The notes beneath the pieces were generated by a model, which ran no database searches, had not been told where the DNA came from, and was given only the letters and a program-made list of their open reading frames with translations. Both the position numbers and the translations under genes were made by a program. From assembly GCA_015179125.1 (NCBI GenBank), contig WHVA01000010.1, positions 186,001-250,000 on the forward strand: a DNA stretch of 64,000 nucleotides, given 5' to 3'. Shown here one piece after another: positions 20,455 to 31,807 of the stretch. The DNA comes from Gautieria morchelliformis (taxonomy: Eukaryota > Basidiomycota > Agaricomycetes > Gomphales > Gomphaceae). Numbering within the stretch: the stretch's first letter is position 1; each line of letters opens with the position of its first letter.

Positions 20455-21720
20455 AGGAATCCGTCGAGCAGGACACCCGCGAGAGCCTGTGTTGCGCAGC
20501 GAAAGGAACGCGCGTCAGAGGAATGCGTCAGAGTATCGAGCCGCGCGGGTCAGAGGAACGCGTCAGAGTATCTAGCCGCGCGTTATGTTGCACGCGCCGT
20601 TCACTAACGCGTTTGCCCAGCAGGTTCCTGGTGAGATGTCAGTTGTGTTGTGCGCATGTGATTGCCAACCAGGTATGTGTATCAGGTTCAGCTACCCTGC
20701 AGCTCATAACCCCACTAACGACATTATCCCCGGTCCAGGAAATTACTAGGGCCCCGGTAGCGTCGAGCAGGTAACCCCGAGCAGGCCACCCGCGAGAGCC
20801 AGGTTATGCAGGGAATGGAACGCGGGTCACAGGAACGCGTCATATTGTCGAGCGGCGCATTATGTTGCACGCGCCGTTCACTCACGCGTGCGCACAGCAG
20901 TTTGCTCGTGAGATGTCAGTTGTCTTGCGCGCATGTGATTGCGAACGAGGTACGTGGATCAGGTGCAGCTACCGTTGACAACCAATTTAAACTCTTTATC
21001 CCCGGTCCAGGAACTCACTAGCGCACCGGGGCCGCGTCGAGCAGCCCACCCGCCAGAGCCTGTGTTACGCAGGGAATGGGGCGCGGGTCAGAGGTTCGCG
21101 CCATATTATCGACCGTGCACGCGGCGTTCACTCACGCATGCGCACATCGGACGACGCGTGCGCACAGCAGGTTGCACGTGAGATGTCAGTTGTCTTGCGC
21201 GCATGTGATGGCGAACGAGGTACGTGTATCAGGTGCAGCTACCGTTGACAACCAATTTAAACTCTTTATCCCCGGTCCAGGAACTCACTAGCGCACCGGC
21301 CGCGTCGAGCAGCCCACCCGCAAGAGCCTGTATTACGCAGGGAATGGGGCGCAGGTCAGAGGTTCGCGTCATACTATCGAGCGGCACGTTATGTTGCACG
21401 TGCCGTTCACTCACGCGTGCGCCCATCGGACGATGCGTGCGCACAGCAGGTTGCACGTGAGATGTCAGTTGTCTTGCGCGCATGTGATGGCGAACGAGGT
21501 ACGTGTATCAGGTGCAGCTACCGTTGACAACCAATTTAAACTCTTTATCCCCGGTCCAGGAACTCACTAGCACACCGGCCGCGTCGAGCAGCCCACCCGC
21601 CAGAGCCTGTGTTACGCAGGGAATGGGGCGCGGGTCAGAGGTTCGCGCCATATTATCGACCGTGCACGCGGCGTTCACTCACGCGTGCGCACATCGGACC
21701 ATGCTCACCTAGCCTCATAC
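20455..21720. repeat. ~275-bp satellite, five units
   Basis: The word CGTCGAGCAG recurs near 20463, 20761, 21034, 21303 and 21585, giving periods of about 298, 273, 269 and 282 bp. Within each unit the order is CACCCGC-AGAGCC, ACGCAGGGAATGG, GCACGTTATGTTGCACG-like, CACGCGTGCGCAC, GAGATGTCAGTTGT, CATGTGATGGCGAACGAGG and AACCAATTTAAACTC. The units are very rich in CG and CACGTG-like words and begin directly upstream of the start of the transposon gene at 20450. No convincing coding function. Confidence 0.9.
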
Positions 21721-22782
21721 AGCACACACGCACCCTGCCGACCCCATTGATGGCCTCGGTTTGAGCCCCGGTCCAGGACGGCACTAGCGCGTCCGTTAGC
21801 GTGCCGCGGCCGCAAATTAGGACGCGTGCAGCCAATGGGGTTCCAGGATGGATCGCAAGTCGTGCTCACGCGACTTGCGGGCATGGACCGTGCGTGACTA
21901 GGACGGCTCATGATGATATACGGGCATCAAGGGTTATAAGAGGGCGTAGGATCATGGGTGCCCCAGTAACCGCTGGCTTTCCCTCCATCCCATGTTGTCC
22001 GCCGAGGAAGACGCCATCCTCCAACCTGCGCGTGCTCTTGCGCGCAACTCGCGTGAAGTGGTCGTAGGGGTCCCTAGGATAGGTGCCGCGGCCATCGCCT
22101 AGTACATCCTCGTGGGTGTACCGTACACACTAACCCATACTGGTGTCCAGCCCGCTCTCGCACCTTGAGAAAAAGAAGATCGTCCCTCGGAACTTGGGCG
22201 CACACTTTGCGAAGCATGGGGTGACATTGCACTGTCTCTGCCTACTTATTTCCCAAAGTGCTGCCGAGGACAGTCAATGTGTCCTGCGCGTCAATTGCCG
22301 CATCGAGGCTGATACAACATCGAGCTGCAAGAAATGCCGATTTTACAGTACGTAACAACTGTCTCATGCTCCCTGCAAACTGGCCTGTGAACTGACCCGT
22401 GCGGCCCAGTCAATTGGAGCACGAAATTTTGAACCGCCACTCGCATGCGCGACTACAGTGAGGAACGCTGGGTAACCTTGCCGTTCGGTGAGCATCTCCT
22501 CCATGCACAGGGCCAGCTGCTGAAACCCTAGGCACTAGTCTATTACTTGCCCCCTGGAGAACAGAGCTCTGTGCCTTCCACCCACAGACCTCTGCACCGG
22601 GCTCAGAAGTCTACAGCGCGCATCAGTACAGGAGGGAAACCACCCAGGGGTGAGTAATCCTGACATGCCCCTGCTTTGGTCACTGACCCCCTCATGATCG
22701 ACGCTTTGTAGTCACCCCCTCGGAGTTACACTGGCTCTCCCTCTCCCCTACGCCCTCAACCACCTCGGTTGAGGGCTACATC
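21721..22782. other. Spacer with one doubtful short ORF
   Basis: A 70-codon frame at 22143-22355 (+) ends next to a GTACGT donor and contains NCRIEADTTSSCKKCRF, vaguely like a small Cys cluster. It might be a first exon, but I could not link it to a second. The rest of the stretch shows nothing recognisable. Confidence 0.3.
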
Positions 22783-23124
22783 ATGTCCACTGACCGGACC
22801 CCATTACAGGCCCTTCCACCTGTACCATGCCCATTCGTGGCTTCCTCCATGGCCTCGGTCGCATCTACATCCAGCACCCCTTCATCCGCCGGCTCTCACA
22901 CCTGGGGCCCTGACTTCGCCAGTACGTCTTCGGCCGCTAGCCACACTGGGATCCAGACTGCAGATGGACCCAATGGTCCCTATGTGTGTGCGTTCAAAGA
23001 TGCGGGGAATGAGCATTGCGGCATTACGGACTGGGAAAAGAATTGTTTGTTTGAAAAATGTGACGTGTGCGGGCATTGGTTTAGTGCTCGTGCCCTTCGG
23101 GCACACATCCCTACTCATGACTGA
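22783..23124 (+). CDS. Small C2H2-like zinc finger protein (113 aa)
   Basis: A single exon. It has a Ser/Thr-rich N-terminus, then GPYVCAFKDAGNEHCG and, at the C-terminus, CDVCGHWFSARALRAHIPTH, which has the C-x2-C ... H-x3-H layout of a C2H2 finger with 11 rather than the usual 12 residues in the middle. An upstream Cys/His pair (C..HC) may complete a second site. It could bind nucleic acid. It lies between two satellites and beside a transposon gene, so it may be a transposon accessory gene. I do not recognise a family, and an upstream exon cannot be excluded. Confidence 0.45.
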   Translation: MSTDRTPLQALPPVPCPFVASSMASVASTSSTPSSAGSHTWGPDFASTSSAASHTGIQTADGPNGPYVCAFKDAGNEHCGITDWEKNCLFEKCDVCGHWFSARALRAHIPTHD

Positions 23125-23360
23125 AACAGAAGCCTTGGCCCCCACCCTTCCATGTACCCCAGTTTATAGTTTGTAACTACTTCACTACTTCAAAGTATCT
23201 GATCATTGCGAAGCCCTAAGCTGCGAATCATGTCCTTACTTTCAATGATACTGTTCAAGTCATCATCACTGCACCTGCTTGCCCATGGGGGCACTTGCAT
23301 GAAAGCCATACATGCAAACCTCTAACGCACCCAAACCAGGTCACTAGCTCCTGGACAAGG

Positions 23361-24720
23361 TCTATTTGACACATGCCATTCCTTAAAATGCTCACATGCC
23401 GGATCCCGAACCCAGGCTCTTGGACACACATGGACACCCATTCCTTAAAATGCTCGCAGGATCCCGAACATGGACACACATGCGTGAAATCAAACCAGGT
23501 CCTTCCATTCCTGAAAATGTTCACACGCAGGATCCCGAACACGGGCTCTCCGACACATGGACACACACGCGTGAAACCGAACCAGGTCCTTCCATTCCTT
23601 CAAATGCTCACACGCAGGATCCCGAATACGGGCTCTCTGACACATGGACACACACGCGTGAAACCGAACCAGGTCCTTCCATTCCTTCAAATGCTCACGC
23701 AGGATCCCAAACACGGGCTCTCCAACACATGGACACACACACGTGAAACTGAACCAGGTCCTTCCATTCCTTCAAATGCTCACACGCAGGATCCCGAACA
23801 CGGGCTCTCCGACACATGGACACACATGCGTGAAACCAAACCAGGTCCTTCCATTCCTGAAAATGTTGTCACACATGGAGAACAGGTCTGTGAACCCAAC
23901 CCATGTTCTTTTATTCCTTAAAGGGTAACATGCCTGCAGAACCAGTCTGTGATCTTGAACGAGGTCCTTTCATTCCTTAAAATGTTCACACGCAGGATCC
24001 TGAACACGGGCTCTCCGACACATGGACACACACATGTGAAACCGAACCAGGTCCTTCCATTCCTGAAAATGCTCACACGCAGGATCCTGAACACGGGCTC
24101 TCCGACACATGGACACACACGCATGAAACCGAACCAGGTCCTTCCATTCCTTCAAATGCTCACACGCAGGATCCCGAATACGGGCTCTCCGACACATGGA
24201 CACACACGCGTGAAACTGAACCAGGTCCTTCCATTCCTTCAAATGCTCACACGCAGGATCCTGGACACGGGCTCTCCGACACATGGACACACATGCATGA
24301 AACTGAACCAGGTCCTTCCATTCCTTCAAATGCTCACACGCAGGATCCCGAACGCGGGCTCTCCGACACATGGACACACACACGTGAAACCGAACCAGGT
24401 CCTTCCATTCCTTCAAATGCTCACACGCAGGATCCCAAACACGGGCTCTCTGACACATGGACACACACACGTGAAACCGAACCAGGTCCTTCCATTCCTT
24501 CAAATGCTCACACGCAGGATCCCGAACACGGGCTCTCCGACACATGGACACACATGCGTGAAACCAAACCAGGTCCTTCCATTCCTGAAAATGTTGTCAC
24601 ACATGGAGAACAGGCCTGTGAACCCAACCCATGTTCTTTTATTCCTTAAAGGGTAACATGCCTGCAGAACCGGTCTGTGATATTGAACGAGGTCCTTTCA
24701 TTCCTTAAAATGCCAACAAC
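23361..24720. repeat. 87-bp satellite with higher-order structure
   Basis: About 16-18 units of 87 bp, or truncated forms, each containing CAGGTCCTTCCATTCCT, AATGCTCACACGCAGGATCC and CTCTCCGACACATGGACAC. Two super-blocks (about 23361-23960 and 23960-24700) each end in the same variant unit (ACATGGAGAACAGG..CCCATGTTCTTTTATTCC). Because 87 is divisible by 3, long frames stay open on both strands (29-residue periods), but composition and two-strand openness argue against a protein. Nothing else is seen from 24720 to about 25180. Confidence 0.93.
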
Positions 24721-25186
24721 AAGGTCTTTTGTATCATAGAGTGAATGTGCTCCTGAATGTTTGAAAGTGTTACCCAATGAGGAAAAGATGTGAACTCTGA
24801 CTCACAAGCATAAGCACTGTATGCTGGCATACTCACTGAGTACAGGTATCATTCACACTTGCAATTTCAATGCATGCTCCCTTGGCTTGCTTCATGTCAA
24901 GCAGATTGGGCTCTTAGACTTGCAAACACCATGTCAAGTGTTTCCTTGGTACACAATTTTTATGCACACCCATGGGAACTATTTGCAAACTCACACCAGT
25001 GAAATAATGGAACTTGGTTGACTTGTGGCAGCAAGTACATTCCGTTTTCCGGCGGCCAAGAGCTCTTACACTCTTCGATAAGTCGCCCTTATTTATATGT
25101 GGTTATATGGATAGTAGCTTATAAAACGCCGCTATTATGGGAGAGGGTTTGGTAATACGCTCGATTTGTACACGTCGCGTACTATT

Positions 25187-25229
25187 GAAATAAATAAATA
25201 AAAATAATAAAAATAATAAAAAAAAAACA
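25187..25229 (+). repeat. A-rich low-complexity tract
   Basis: AAATAAATAAATAAAAATAATAA-type sequence followed by a run of A. No gene is recognisable in 25230-25915; a run of G occurs near 25629. Confidence 0.9.
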
Positions 25230-25919
25230 GGGAAGGATGTGACTCGTGCAATAACCAAACATTGACAGATGCCTTGTGCTGCGATGGGAGAACATGGACG
25301 GGGCCACGTTTTGGTGCGCATTCGAGCCTCATTCCATGATGGTTTCATGTTCGCTGAAATACGTTTTGGGTACACTATGGTGTCGTTTGTCCGGGTCGGT
25401 CTGTTCAGGGTATTGCGGTTCAAAACCGTCGTTTCTGTAGACAGGTAAGTGTATTGCCGCAAACGTTTTGACGGAAACGTCTTGAACGGTCCTTAGCGAA
25501 GAGTTAGCAGCGTTTGAAGCCACATTTGTTAATTAAAGGATGTACAGTGTGAGCAAACAGCAAGATAAGATGCTTGACGGGGCGGGCGTATTGTTTTCGG
25601 TCTGCGCTGCGCAAATGCTGCAGAACCGGGGGGGGGGTGGGTTGGCGGCACTGGTACACGAGTCGCGCTTTCTTACTGTGATCACGTGCGAGATCCTGGG
25701 TGTCACACTGACGTGGCCGGCTCCACCAGAGGACAACACGGCCGCTGCAAGCTCACAGACGGCACGTAGGAGGGGGTGGCATTCCTTTGCCGGGTAGTTC
25801 GGGGTCCTGAGTGCTTGAAATAGTCCCGGCCCAGGATTTAGAGATGACCGAGCGTTCCTGGTATCAGCGCTAGTTGTTATCTAGGCGACTCGTAACAATC
25901 GACTGGTCACTGACTTTCT

Positions 25920-26083
25920 ATTGCCTGAAAAACGCCATGAAAAATGCGATCAAAAACGCGGCGAAAGGGCCTCCGGCGGCGCTTTTGCAACTCACGTTTT
26001 TCTAGGGCATTTTCCGAAAACGCCTCAAAAACGTCGTGAAAATATCGACGAAAACGCCACGAAAACGCAAGCGTGAAACACCC
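25920..26083 (-). mobile_element. Short TIR element (MITE-like), copy 2
   Basis: The right end (26057-26083) is the exact reverse complement of the first 27 bp of the element at 16188 and is followed by TA. The inside is made of AAAACGCC/CGTGAAAA-like words. The left end is not clearly defined; a matching inverted end was not found, so this copy may be truncated. Confidence 0.5.
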
Positions 26084-26667
26084 TAATAACGCGTCACGGC
26101 GCCCTTTGAGCCGAGCCATTTTGGGCGCTTGTAACGCGTCACGGTGGCCTCTGCGGTAAGATATAAATACTTATACTGCAGGGTGTACTTAATAGCTGCT
26201 TTACAATAGCTTTTAATGCTCCATCCAGAACACATTTTTGTATAGCCGATTAGGCTGTTTTTAATTCTCCGTGACTTCTCGCTTTCTTTTTCCAAGGTAT
26301 TCTTGAATTGGGGAGTTTTCTTCGCGTGACGCGTGACCCATAAGTCACTTTTGTACTTCGCAGGTCTGTTTATTATCCCCATTTTCCTCCCACATGTAAA
26401 CCAACTGAGTAATCCTAGAGCGGTGTAAACACAGCTTGTTGATGACGGACGCCGTGCGGACCATGACGGATGGGAGTTCGGGTCCTCCCGGCTCCCTCGA
26501 CGCTGGAGCCTGGCACTGCCGATTATCAATTGATGATACGGAATTTCAACTTCTGTAGCAAATAAAAAGGGATTCATGGCAGACAGACTCTGTAACCGTC
26601 TAAAACTCAGTTTTCAACTTTTTTAAACCCCAACTCAGTCTCGTTTATCTTGAGCTTCCAAGTTCTG
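26084..26667. other. Intergenic upstream of ADP/ATP carrier
   Basis: TAACGCGTCACGG occurs twice near 26087 and 26132. No gene seen. The last ~100 bp are pyrimidine-rich and probably hold the carrier promoter. Confidence 0.45.
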
Positions 26668-28337
26668 ATGGACACTAAAACTTCCATGTCCCACTTCATA
26701 GGTATGCACATTTTCTTCCTTTACTGTTTTTGTTCATGGATTTATTAATGCAACTCTTGAACGCAGTGGACTTCCTCGCCGGAGGATCAGCTGCGTATGT
26801 GCATATAAAAATCAACCGGTGCCGTCTGATTCAGCACACGATCCTCGAAGTGCTATATCCAAGACAGCAGCAGCTCCTATTGAACGCGTCAAACTGCTCA
26901 TTCAAAACCAAGGTGCCATGATAGCGGCCGGTCGCCTCACACACTCGTACAGAGGCATCACCGATGCGTTCCAAAGGACTTACACCGAAGAAGGAGTGAT
27001 AAGCTGTACGTAACTACATCATATCCGCTCACGCTAAACCTCCCCCATGAACTATTCGACGTTCTCACCATTCGGTATTTAACATGTTAAACCTGATTTG
27101 TGGGCGTTGTATAGTCTGGCGCGGAAACGGCACCAATGTTATTCGGTATTTCCCAACGCAGGCGATTAATTTCGCCGCAAAGGATACATACAAAAGAATA
27201 TTTGGATTTAAAAAATCGGAGGGATTCGGTCTTTGGGTTGCAGGCCAGTATGTCCGACGTGTCCCGTCTCCCTCTAACGTGTGTGGCATACAGGCAATGT
27301 CGCGAGTGGTGCCGCTGCGGGCGCGACTTCCTCCGTATTCGTGTACTCACTTGACTAGTTCGTCTTCACTTTTTGTTGCACAAATTTACTTTACAAATGT
27401 CATATTGAGCGCGAGAACCCGATTGTCGGCTGACGGGAAGTCAGCGACCAAAGGGGGTCAGCGCCAGTACAGTGGCCTTACTGATGTCTATAGGCAGACA
27501 CTCAGAACGGACGGCGTCATTGGACTTTACCGAGGCTTTGTCCCTAGTTTAGTTGGCATCATTGTTTATCGTGGACTCTAGTGAGACCTCTAATTCTCTC
27601 GATGAATGTCAAATTTACACCCGGGCCGTCAGCTTCGGTGGATATGATACCATAAGGTACTGTGAAGCACCACTCATATCTGAATTTCAATTTTTGCTAT
27701 AATGATGAATTAGAGATACGATTCTTCAAGGCAGCCTTAAGGGCAACTTCGTGGCATCATTCGCAGTAGGATACGTTTGTACTACGGTGCGTAAGCCCGT
27801 TTTTGATGTGCGATCCTCCTTCGCTAAGTTTAAGCCTTGCTAGGGGGCTGCATTGGCCGCATACCCTTTAGACACTATTCGACGGCGGATGATGATGACC
27901 TCGGGTGAAGCGGTCAGTCCTGCACCCCCGGTATCTCCCTCCTCGATGTTTGACATACCACGCTTCGCGCAATCGATTAGGTTCGATATAAATCGTTTAT
28001 CGATGCCGGGCGACAAATCATAGGTAAAGAAGGGGTAAAAGCCCTGTTCGGTGCGTGAATATTGCCCCTGGGTCGTCTCCATCCCGTCTCACCCTCCGTG
28101 CGTCGAAACTGCAGGTGGCGCAGGGGCCAATGTTCTGCGGTTAGTATCAATGTCCTACCTCTCCAATGGAAGATAATTCGATTATTTCACAGTGGTATAG
28201 CAGGAGCAGGTGTTCTCGCCATATACGACAAGTGAGTGGATATTTTCTAACCCTGTGATGATTTTCACCCAGGCATCTTTTACACCAGGTTCCAGGAGTA
28301 TGCGTGGGGGCACGCCTACTCGGCAGGATCTGGGTAG
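26668..28337 (+). CDS. AAC: Mitochondrial ADP/ATP carrier (309 aa, 13 exons)
   Basis: Exchanges cytosolic ADP for matrix ATP across the inner mitochondrial membrane. Exons by eye: 26668-26701, 26767-26794, 26851-27005, 27115-27243, 27294-27357, 27410-27580, 27633-27656, 27714-27786, 27844-27912, 27981-28050, 28115-28139, 28193-28231, 28289-28337; total 930 nt, in phase throughout. Three carrier repeats are present: APIERVK (P30-K35), YSLDYARTR, and [18 protein letters not shown] (239-244) is the signature that separates ADP/ATP carriers from other family members. The C-terminus [10 protein letters not shown] is normal for fungi. Length is typical (300-320). Intron 4 (27244-27293) appears to use a GC donor (CAG|GCCAGT). 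The exons are unusually small. Convergent with the next gene, 167 bp apart. Confidence 0.95.
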
Positions 28338-28504
28338 GAGCATGATGTAGGAGCATAATGATCCCACTGCGATGTGAAATCATCGAGTTTACATACAGCA
28401 TGACGTCGCATTAATCAATTGTTGTTGGTCTAATCCTGTTTGCTCCGAATGCGGTGGCGAAAGTATTATAGCCTCCAGGGAATTCTATTACATAGCATAC
28501 CTTT

Positions 28505-29506
28505 TCAGTCAACCTTTCTTGCCCATCTCTTTGCCCCCTGAGGTGGCTGTCCTTGCAATTGGGATGGTAAAGGGGACAATGGAGGCACAACGATGCCCTC
28601 GAGGTGTCCCTTCTCTCGAGGGGGAAGTCTGCTGAGAACCTTATCATCCCCTTCTTTCCCCCAAAACGCATACATTTGAGCACCGAGCACCAGGTTCAGT
28701 AATAGGGCAAGTAGAAACCCAGCAAAGACGATGGGATCTCCAACTTCAGTCGCTGTAGTGAATAAGCGGGCAAGACAGCCCGCAACTTGCGAGAAGACGG
28801 CAACCGCAGATAGCTGGCCAGTGGAACGAGCACGATGGTTCTCGTAAATCTGGGGGAATTTGGACAGCAGCGAGAGGGGGATCGTCGCCATTTGGCATAC
28901 GGCAAGCATTTGAGCCGGGATGACTGCAATAAAATATGTGATAGTAAGCGAGGCGACCACGGCTCCAACGAGCTTAGGAGTGCTGCTCGTCCGCTTGGTG
29001 AGGCTTGGTGAGGGTGAGTGATGGATGATGAGTAGAGTGATGACAACGTTTTGAAGTGTGAGGAAAAAGTTCTCGCCATAGGTGGAGAAGGGAAAGTTGT
29101 TGCGCGCCGAATAGGCAAGGGTTATTGCATAAGCAAGGGTTTCTAGAATGTATGAGGGAAGGGATAAACCCCGCGCTGACCGCGCTCGCAGAACTGGGTT
29201 ACCGGGTTAGTGGCGGGCGAAAAACTATATACTTAACTGTACTCACTGAGAATCAACTGGGGAACCTTCATTACTGAACCGCCAACTACAATGCCCAATC
29301 CCAGTCCTTTCGACAAAGAGTATTTGAGACATGGGATGTCAGTCACATCAAGATTTTCAACCAAAGAAGTATAACAATGCTGTGACATAGAACGAGTTTA
29401 GCAGCTATCGATTTGCAAGAATCGAGGAAGTATGTCTAACCTGCCCAACGATAGATATGGCGGGGTCTTTAATAAACCAAGGCAAGTGGCGAGTTATTAC
29501 ACTCAT
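28505..29506 (-). CDS. MPDU1-like PQ-loop membrane protein (295 aa)
   Basis: Related to mannose-P-dolichol utilisation defect 1, needed in the ER for use of dolichol-linked mannose and glucose donors in glycosylation. Exons 29506-29441, 29379-29247 and 29193-28505 join in phase (introns 61 and 53 nt). Landmarks: CLKYSLSKGLGLGI, first PQ pair KVPQLIL (62-63), SARGLSLPSY, NNFPFSTYGENFF, second PQ pair SKFPQIYENHRARSTGQLS (180-181), then two hydrophobic helices and a basic tail. Several membrane segments are evident. It is a little longer than animal MPDU1 because of the C-terminal tail. The first exon (MSVITRHLPWF) is supported by a clean donor. It is divergent from eIF3e, 150 bp apart. Confidence 0.92.
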
Positions 29507-29656
29507 GATGGCGGCGCTGGCTGGCTGGCTGAGCTTACGTAAGCACCTGCAACCCAAAAACTTTGCGAGGAAGTCTCTAAGACGGTTAGTGTGCTACCAC
29601 CTTGATTCATTACCAGTTGACGATGTCTGTACTTTCCAGACCACTGCGTTCCCAGC
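29507..29656. promoter_or_regulatory. Bidirectional promoter, MPDU1-like / eIF3e
   Basis: 150 bp between the two start codons must contain both core promoters and leaders. No obvious TATA box. Confidence 0.6.
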
Positions 29657-31237
29657 ATGGCAGAACATGATTTGACGCAAACCATTATCCCATATCTTGA
29701 CCGACATCTTGCTTTTCCCCTCCTCACGCACCTCGCAGAGACAACATTGTTTCCAGTGGAGCAAATCATCAAGGCTCAATATGAGCTCACTAATGGGACT
29801 AATATGGTGGATTACTCGGTCAACTTGTTTGAACAGCTTAACCCGGACGCGGAAGTCCCAGCAGGTACGTACTTTGCTCGTGCTATCCGAACAATACTCC
29901 AACTACGCTTTTTTTACAGAGTTTGCCAAAAAGCGCGATAAAGTTGTTTCTACCAATGACCGACTAGAACAGGAGGCACAGACGGTCTTGGAGATTATCG
30001 AGAACCCAGAGGTGGCCCAAGCCTTGCGGCAAGATAAGCGTCAAAACCTGCAATACCTGAAGGACCACTTTGGTGTACGTTGTGACCTCGATACCATATA
30101 AATTGGCTAATGCGCTATGAAAGCTTACACTGGAGCAAATTACCGTCCTCTACAATTTTGGTCAATTTCAATATACCTGTGGCAATTACAGTGGAGCCGC
30201 AGACTACCTGTATCACTTTCGTGTTCTGTCCACTGATGCAGATCTCAACCTCTCGGCGCATTGGGGGAAACTCGCATCTGACATCCTGATAGGCAAATGG
30301 GAGATGGCACTAGAAGAGCTTAACTCTCTTCGGGAAGCGATCGACTCCCGAACAATTTCACTTGCATCGACCTTATCCGGTCCAGGTGGGGAAGTTGCTA
30401 GTGCACTGACTCAGTTACAATCGCGGACATGGCTTCTGCACTGGTCATTGTTCGTCTACTTCAATCACCCGGAAGGCCGCACCCTCCTCCTCGAAACCTT
30501 CCTTTCTCCTACTTATCTTAACACCATCCAGACATCTTGTCCCTGGATCTTGCGTTACCTCACTGTTGCCGCCATCGTCTCGCGCAAGGCGTCTGCCACC
30601 CTGTCAGGGCGTTTGCGGCATGCCATACGCGAGGTGGTCAAGGTGATTCAAATGGAGGAGTACCAGTATATGGATCCCGTGACGAGCTTTTTAAAAGAGC
30701 TCTACGTCGAGTTTGACTTTGAGGGGGCGCAGCGGGAGCTGACAAAAGCTGAACAAATCGTTGGGGATGACTTTTTCTTAGGCAATTTTTCTGAAGAATT
30801 CCTGGACAATGCGAGATACCTGATCAGCGAGGCATATTGTCGGATACACCAAAGAATCGATATCGCGTAAGCTATGCGATGATCGGCTCTGCGGCGCATA
30901 CTGACCGCCTTATTAGAGATCTTTCTGAACGGTTAAATCTTTCGCGGGAGGATGGTGAAAAGTGGATCGTTAATCTTATTCGAGATACTCGAATGGGCGC
31001 CGACGCACGCATCGATCTGGAAAAGGTGCGGATTCGTTCTGTTGACGCAGGCAAAACCCAATGAGCAATTACCCATGACAGAATGTTATTGAGATCAATC
31101 GTCCAGCATTACCAGTGTACCAAACAGTGATAGAGAATACTCGTGGTTTAGCATTCCGCACGCAAGCAATAGGAGCTGCCATGGGCAAGGCTGGGCAAAC
31201 AGAGGTAGTAGAAAATGGGAATGGAGAGGCGCATTGA
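29657..31237 (+). CDS. INT6: Translation initiation factor 3 subunit E (456 aa)
   Basis: Subunit e of eIF3, which helps load mRNA on the 40S ribosome. Exons 29657-29864, 29920-30074, 30124-30866, 30917-31025 and 31082-31237 total 1371 nt in phase. The N-terminus [18 protein letters not shown] and [12 protein letters not shown]-like region are typical, followed by [36 protein letters not shown], and a PCI domain from about residue 240 to 400 including RIHQRIDIA and [10 protein letters not shown]. The C-terminus [15 protein letters not shown] is also family-like. Length matches human eIF3e (445). No defects are seen. Confidence 0.95.
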
Positions 31238-31470
31238 CCGCGGAGTTTATTATCTAAAATAATGATCTTAGGGCTGTAGGTGGCTGTAAGACGTTGTTAC
31301 TACCATATTTCCCTGCCAACTGTCCTATGGTTATCGATGGAAGCGTGGGTACAGTATACAGGAAGGCATGACGTGCAGTTACCTGCTCTTGCTCGTCTGC
31401 GATGCCGGAAACTCCGACACCTTTTGCCGAGCTTTCTTCGCGTATTATGCAATAGCTTAGCAAACGTATA

Positions 31471-31640
31471 CAGTCGGACCCCAATAATGCATATCGATGG
31501 ACAACCTCTGGCCACATGCCTATCCCGGTTTGCTGAGGTCCATATGCAGAGAGTTTGTCCCAGTTTGGGCTTCTGAAGCGCCGAAAGTGGTAATGCATAT
31601 CATAAATAAATTTGTGTATGCATTATTGGGGGTCCGACTG
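31471..31640. mobile_element. 170-bp pogo/Tc1-mariner-type MITE with TA target duplication
   Basis: Begins CAGTCGGACCCC (31471) and ends with its reverse complement GGGGTCCGACTG (31640). The inverted repeats extend about 23 bp to the palindromic ATGCAT and differ by one C. TA flanks both sides (31469-31470 and 31641-31642). No transposase is encoded, so it is non-autonomous. The termini resemble pogo/Fot1-type elements. It lies between eIF3e and the dehydrogenase; the remaining bases of that gap hold nothing recognisable. Confidence 0.88.
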
Positions 31641-31807
31641 TATCTGCTTTCCTTCGGGTACTGTACTGCCGGCACCCCTTATCATTTCTATTCTATCTGC
31701 CCCACATCTAGTTTGATCCCGCGGCTATAATATTCATGTCGTCATTGGCCCGGGGACCAGCTAGTCGAACAACTTAAAGGAAGATAGGACACTAACTATC
31801 AGTCGCG

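Noticed and set aside
20200-20607. 135-codon plus-strand ORF
   Set aside because: Antisense to the first exon of the transposon gene and then runs into the satellite.
23949-24656. 235-codon frame (+) and 193-codon frame (-) with 29-residue repeats
   Set aside because: Both arise because the 87-bp satellite unit is a multiple of three without stops. Neither has a domain and both are open at once.
26795-26850. ADP/ATP carrier as a pseudogene because of frame breaks
   Set aside because: All breaks disappear with consistent short introns; the spliced product is 309 residues with all signature motifs.
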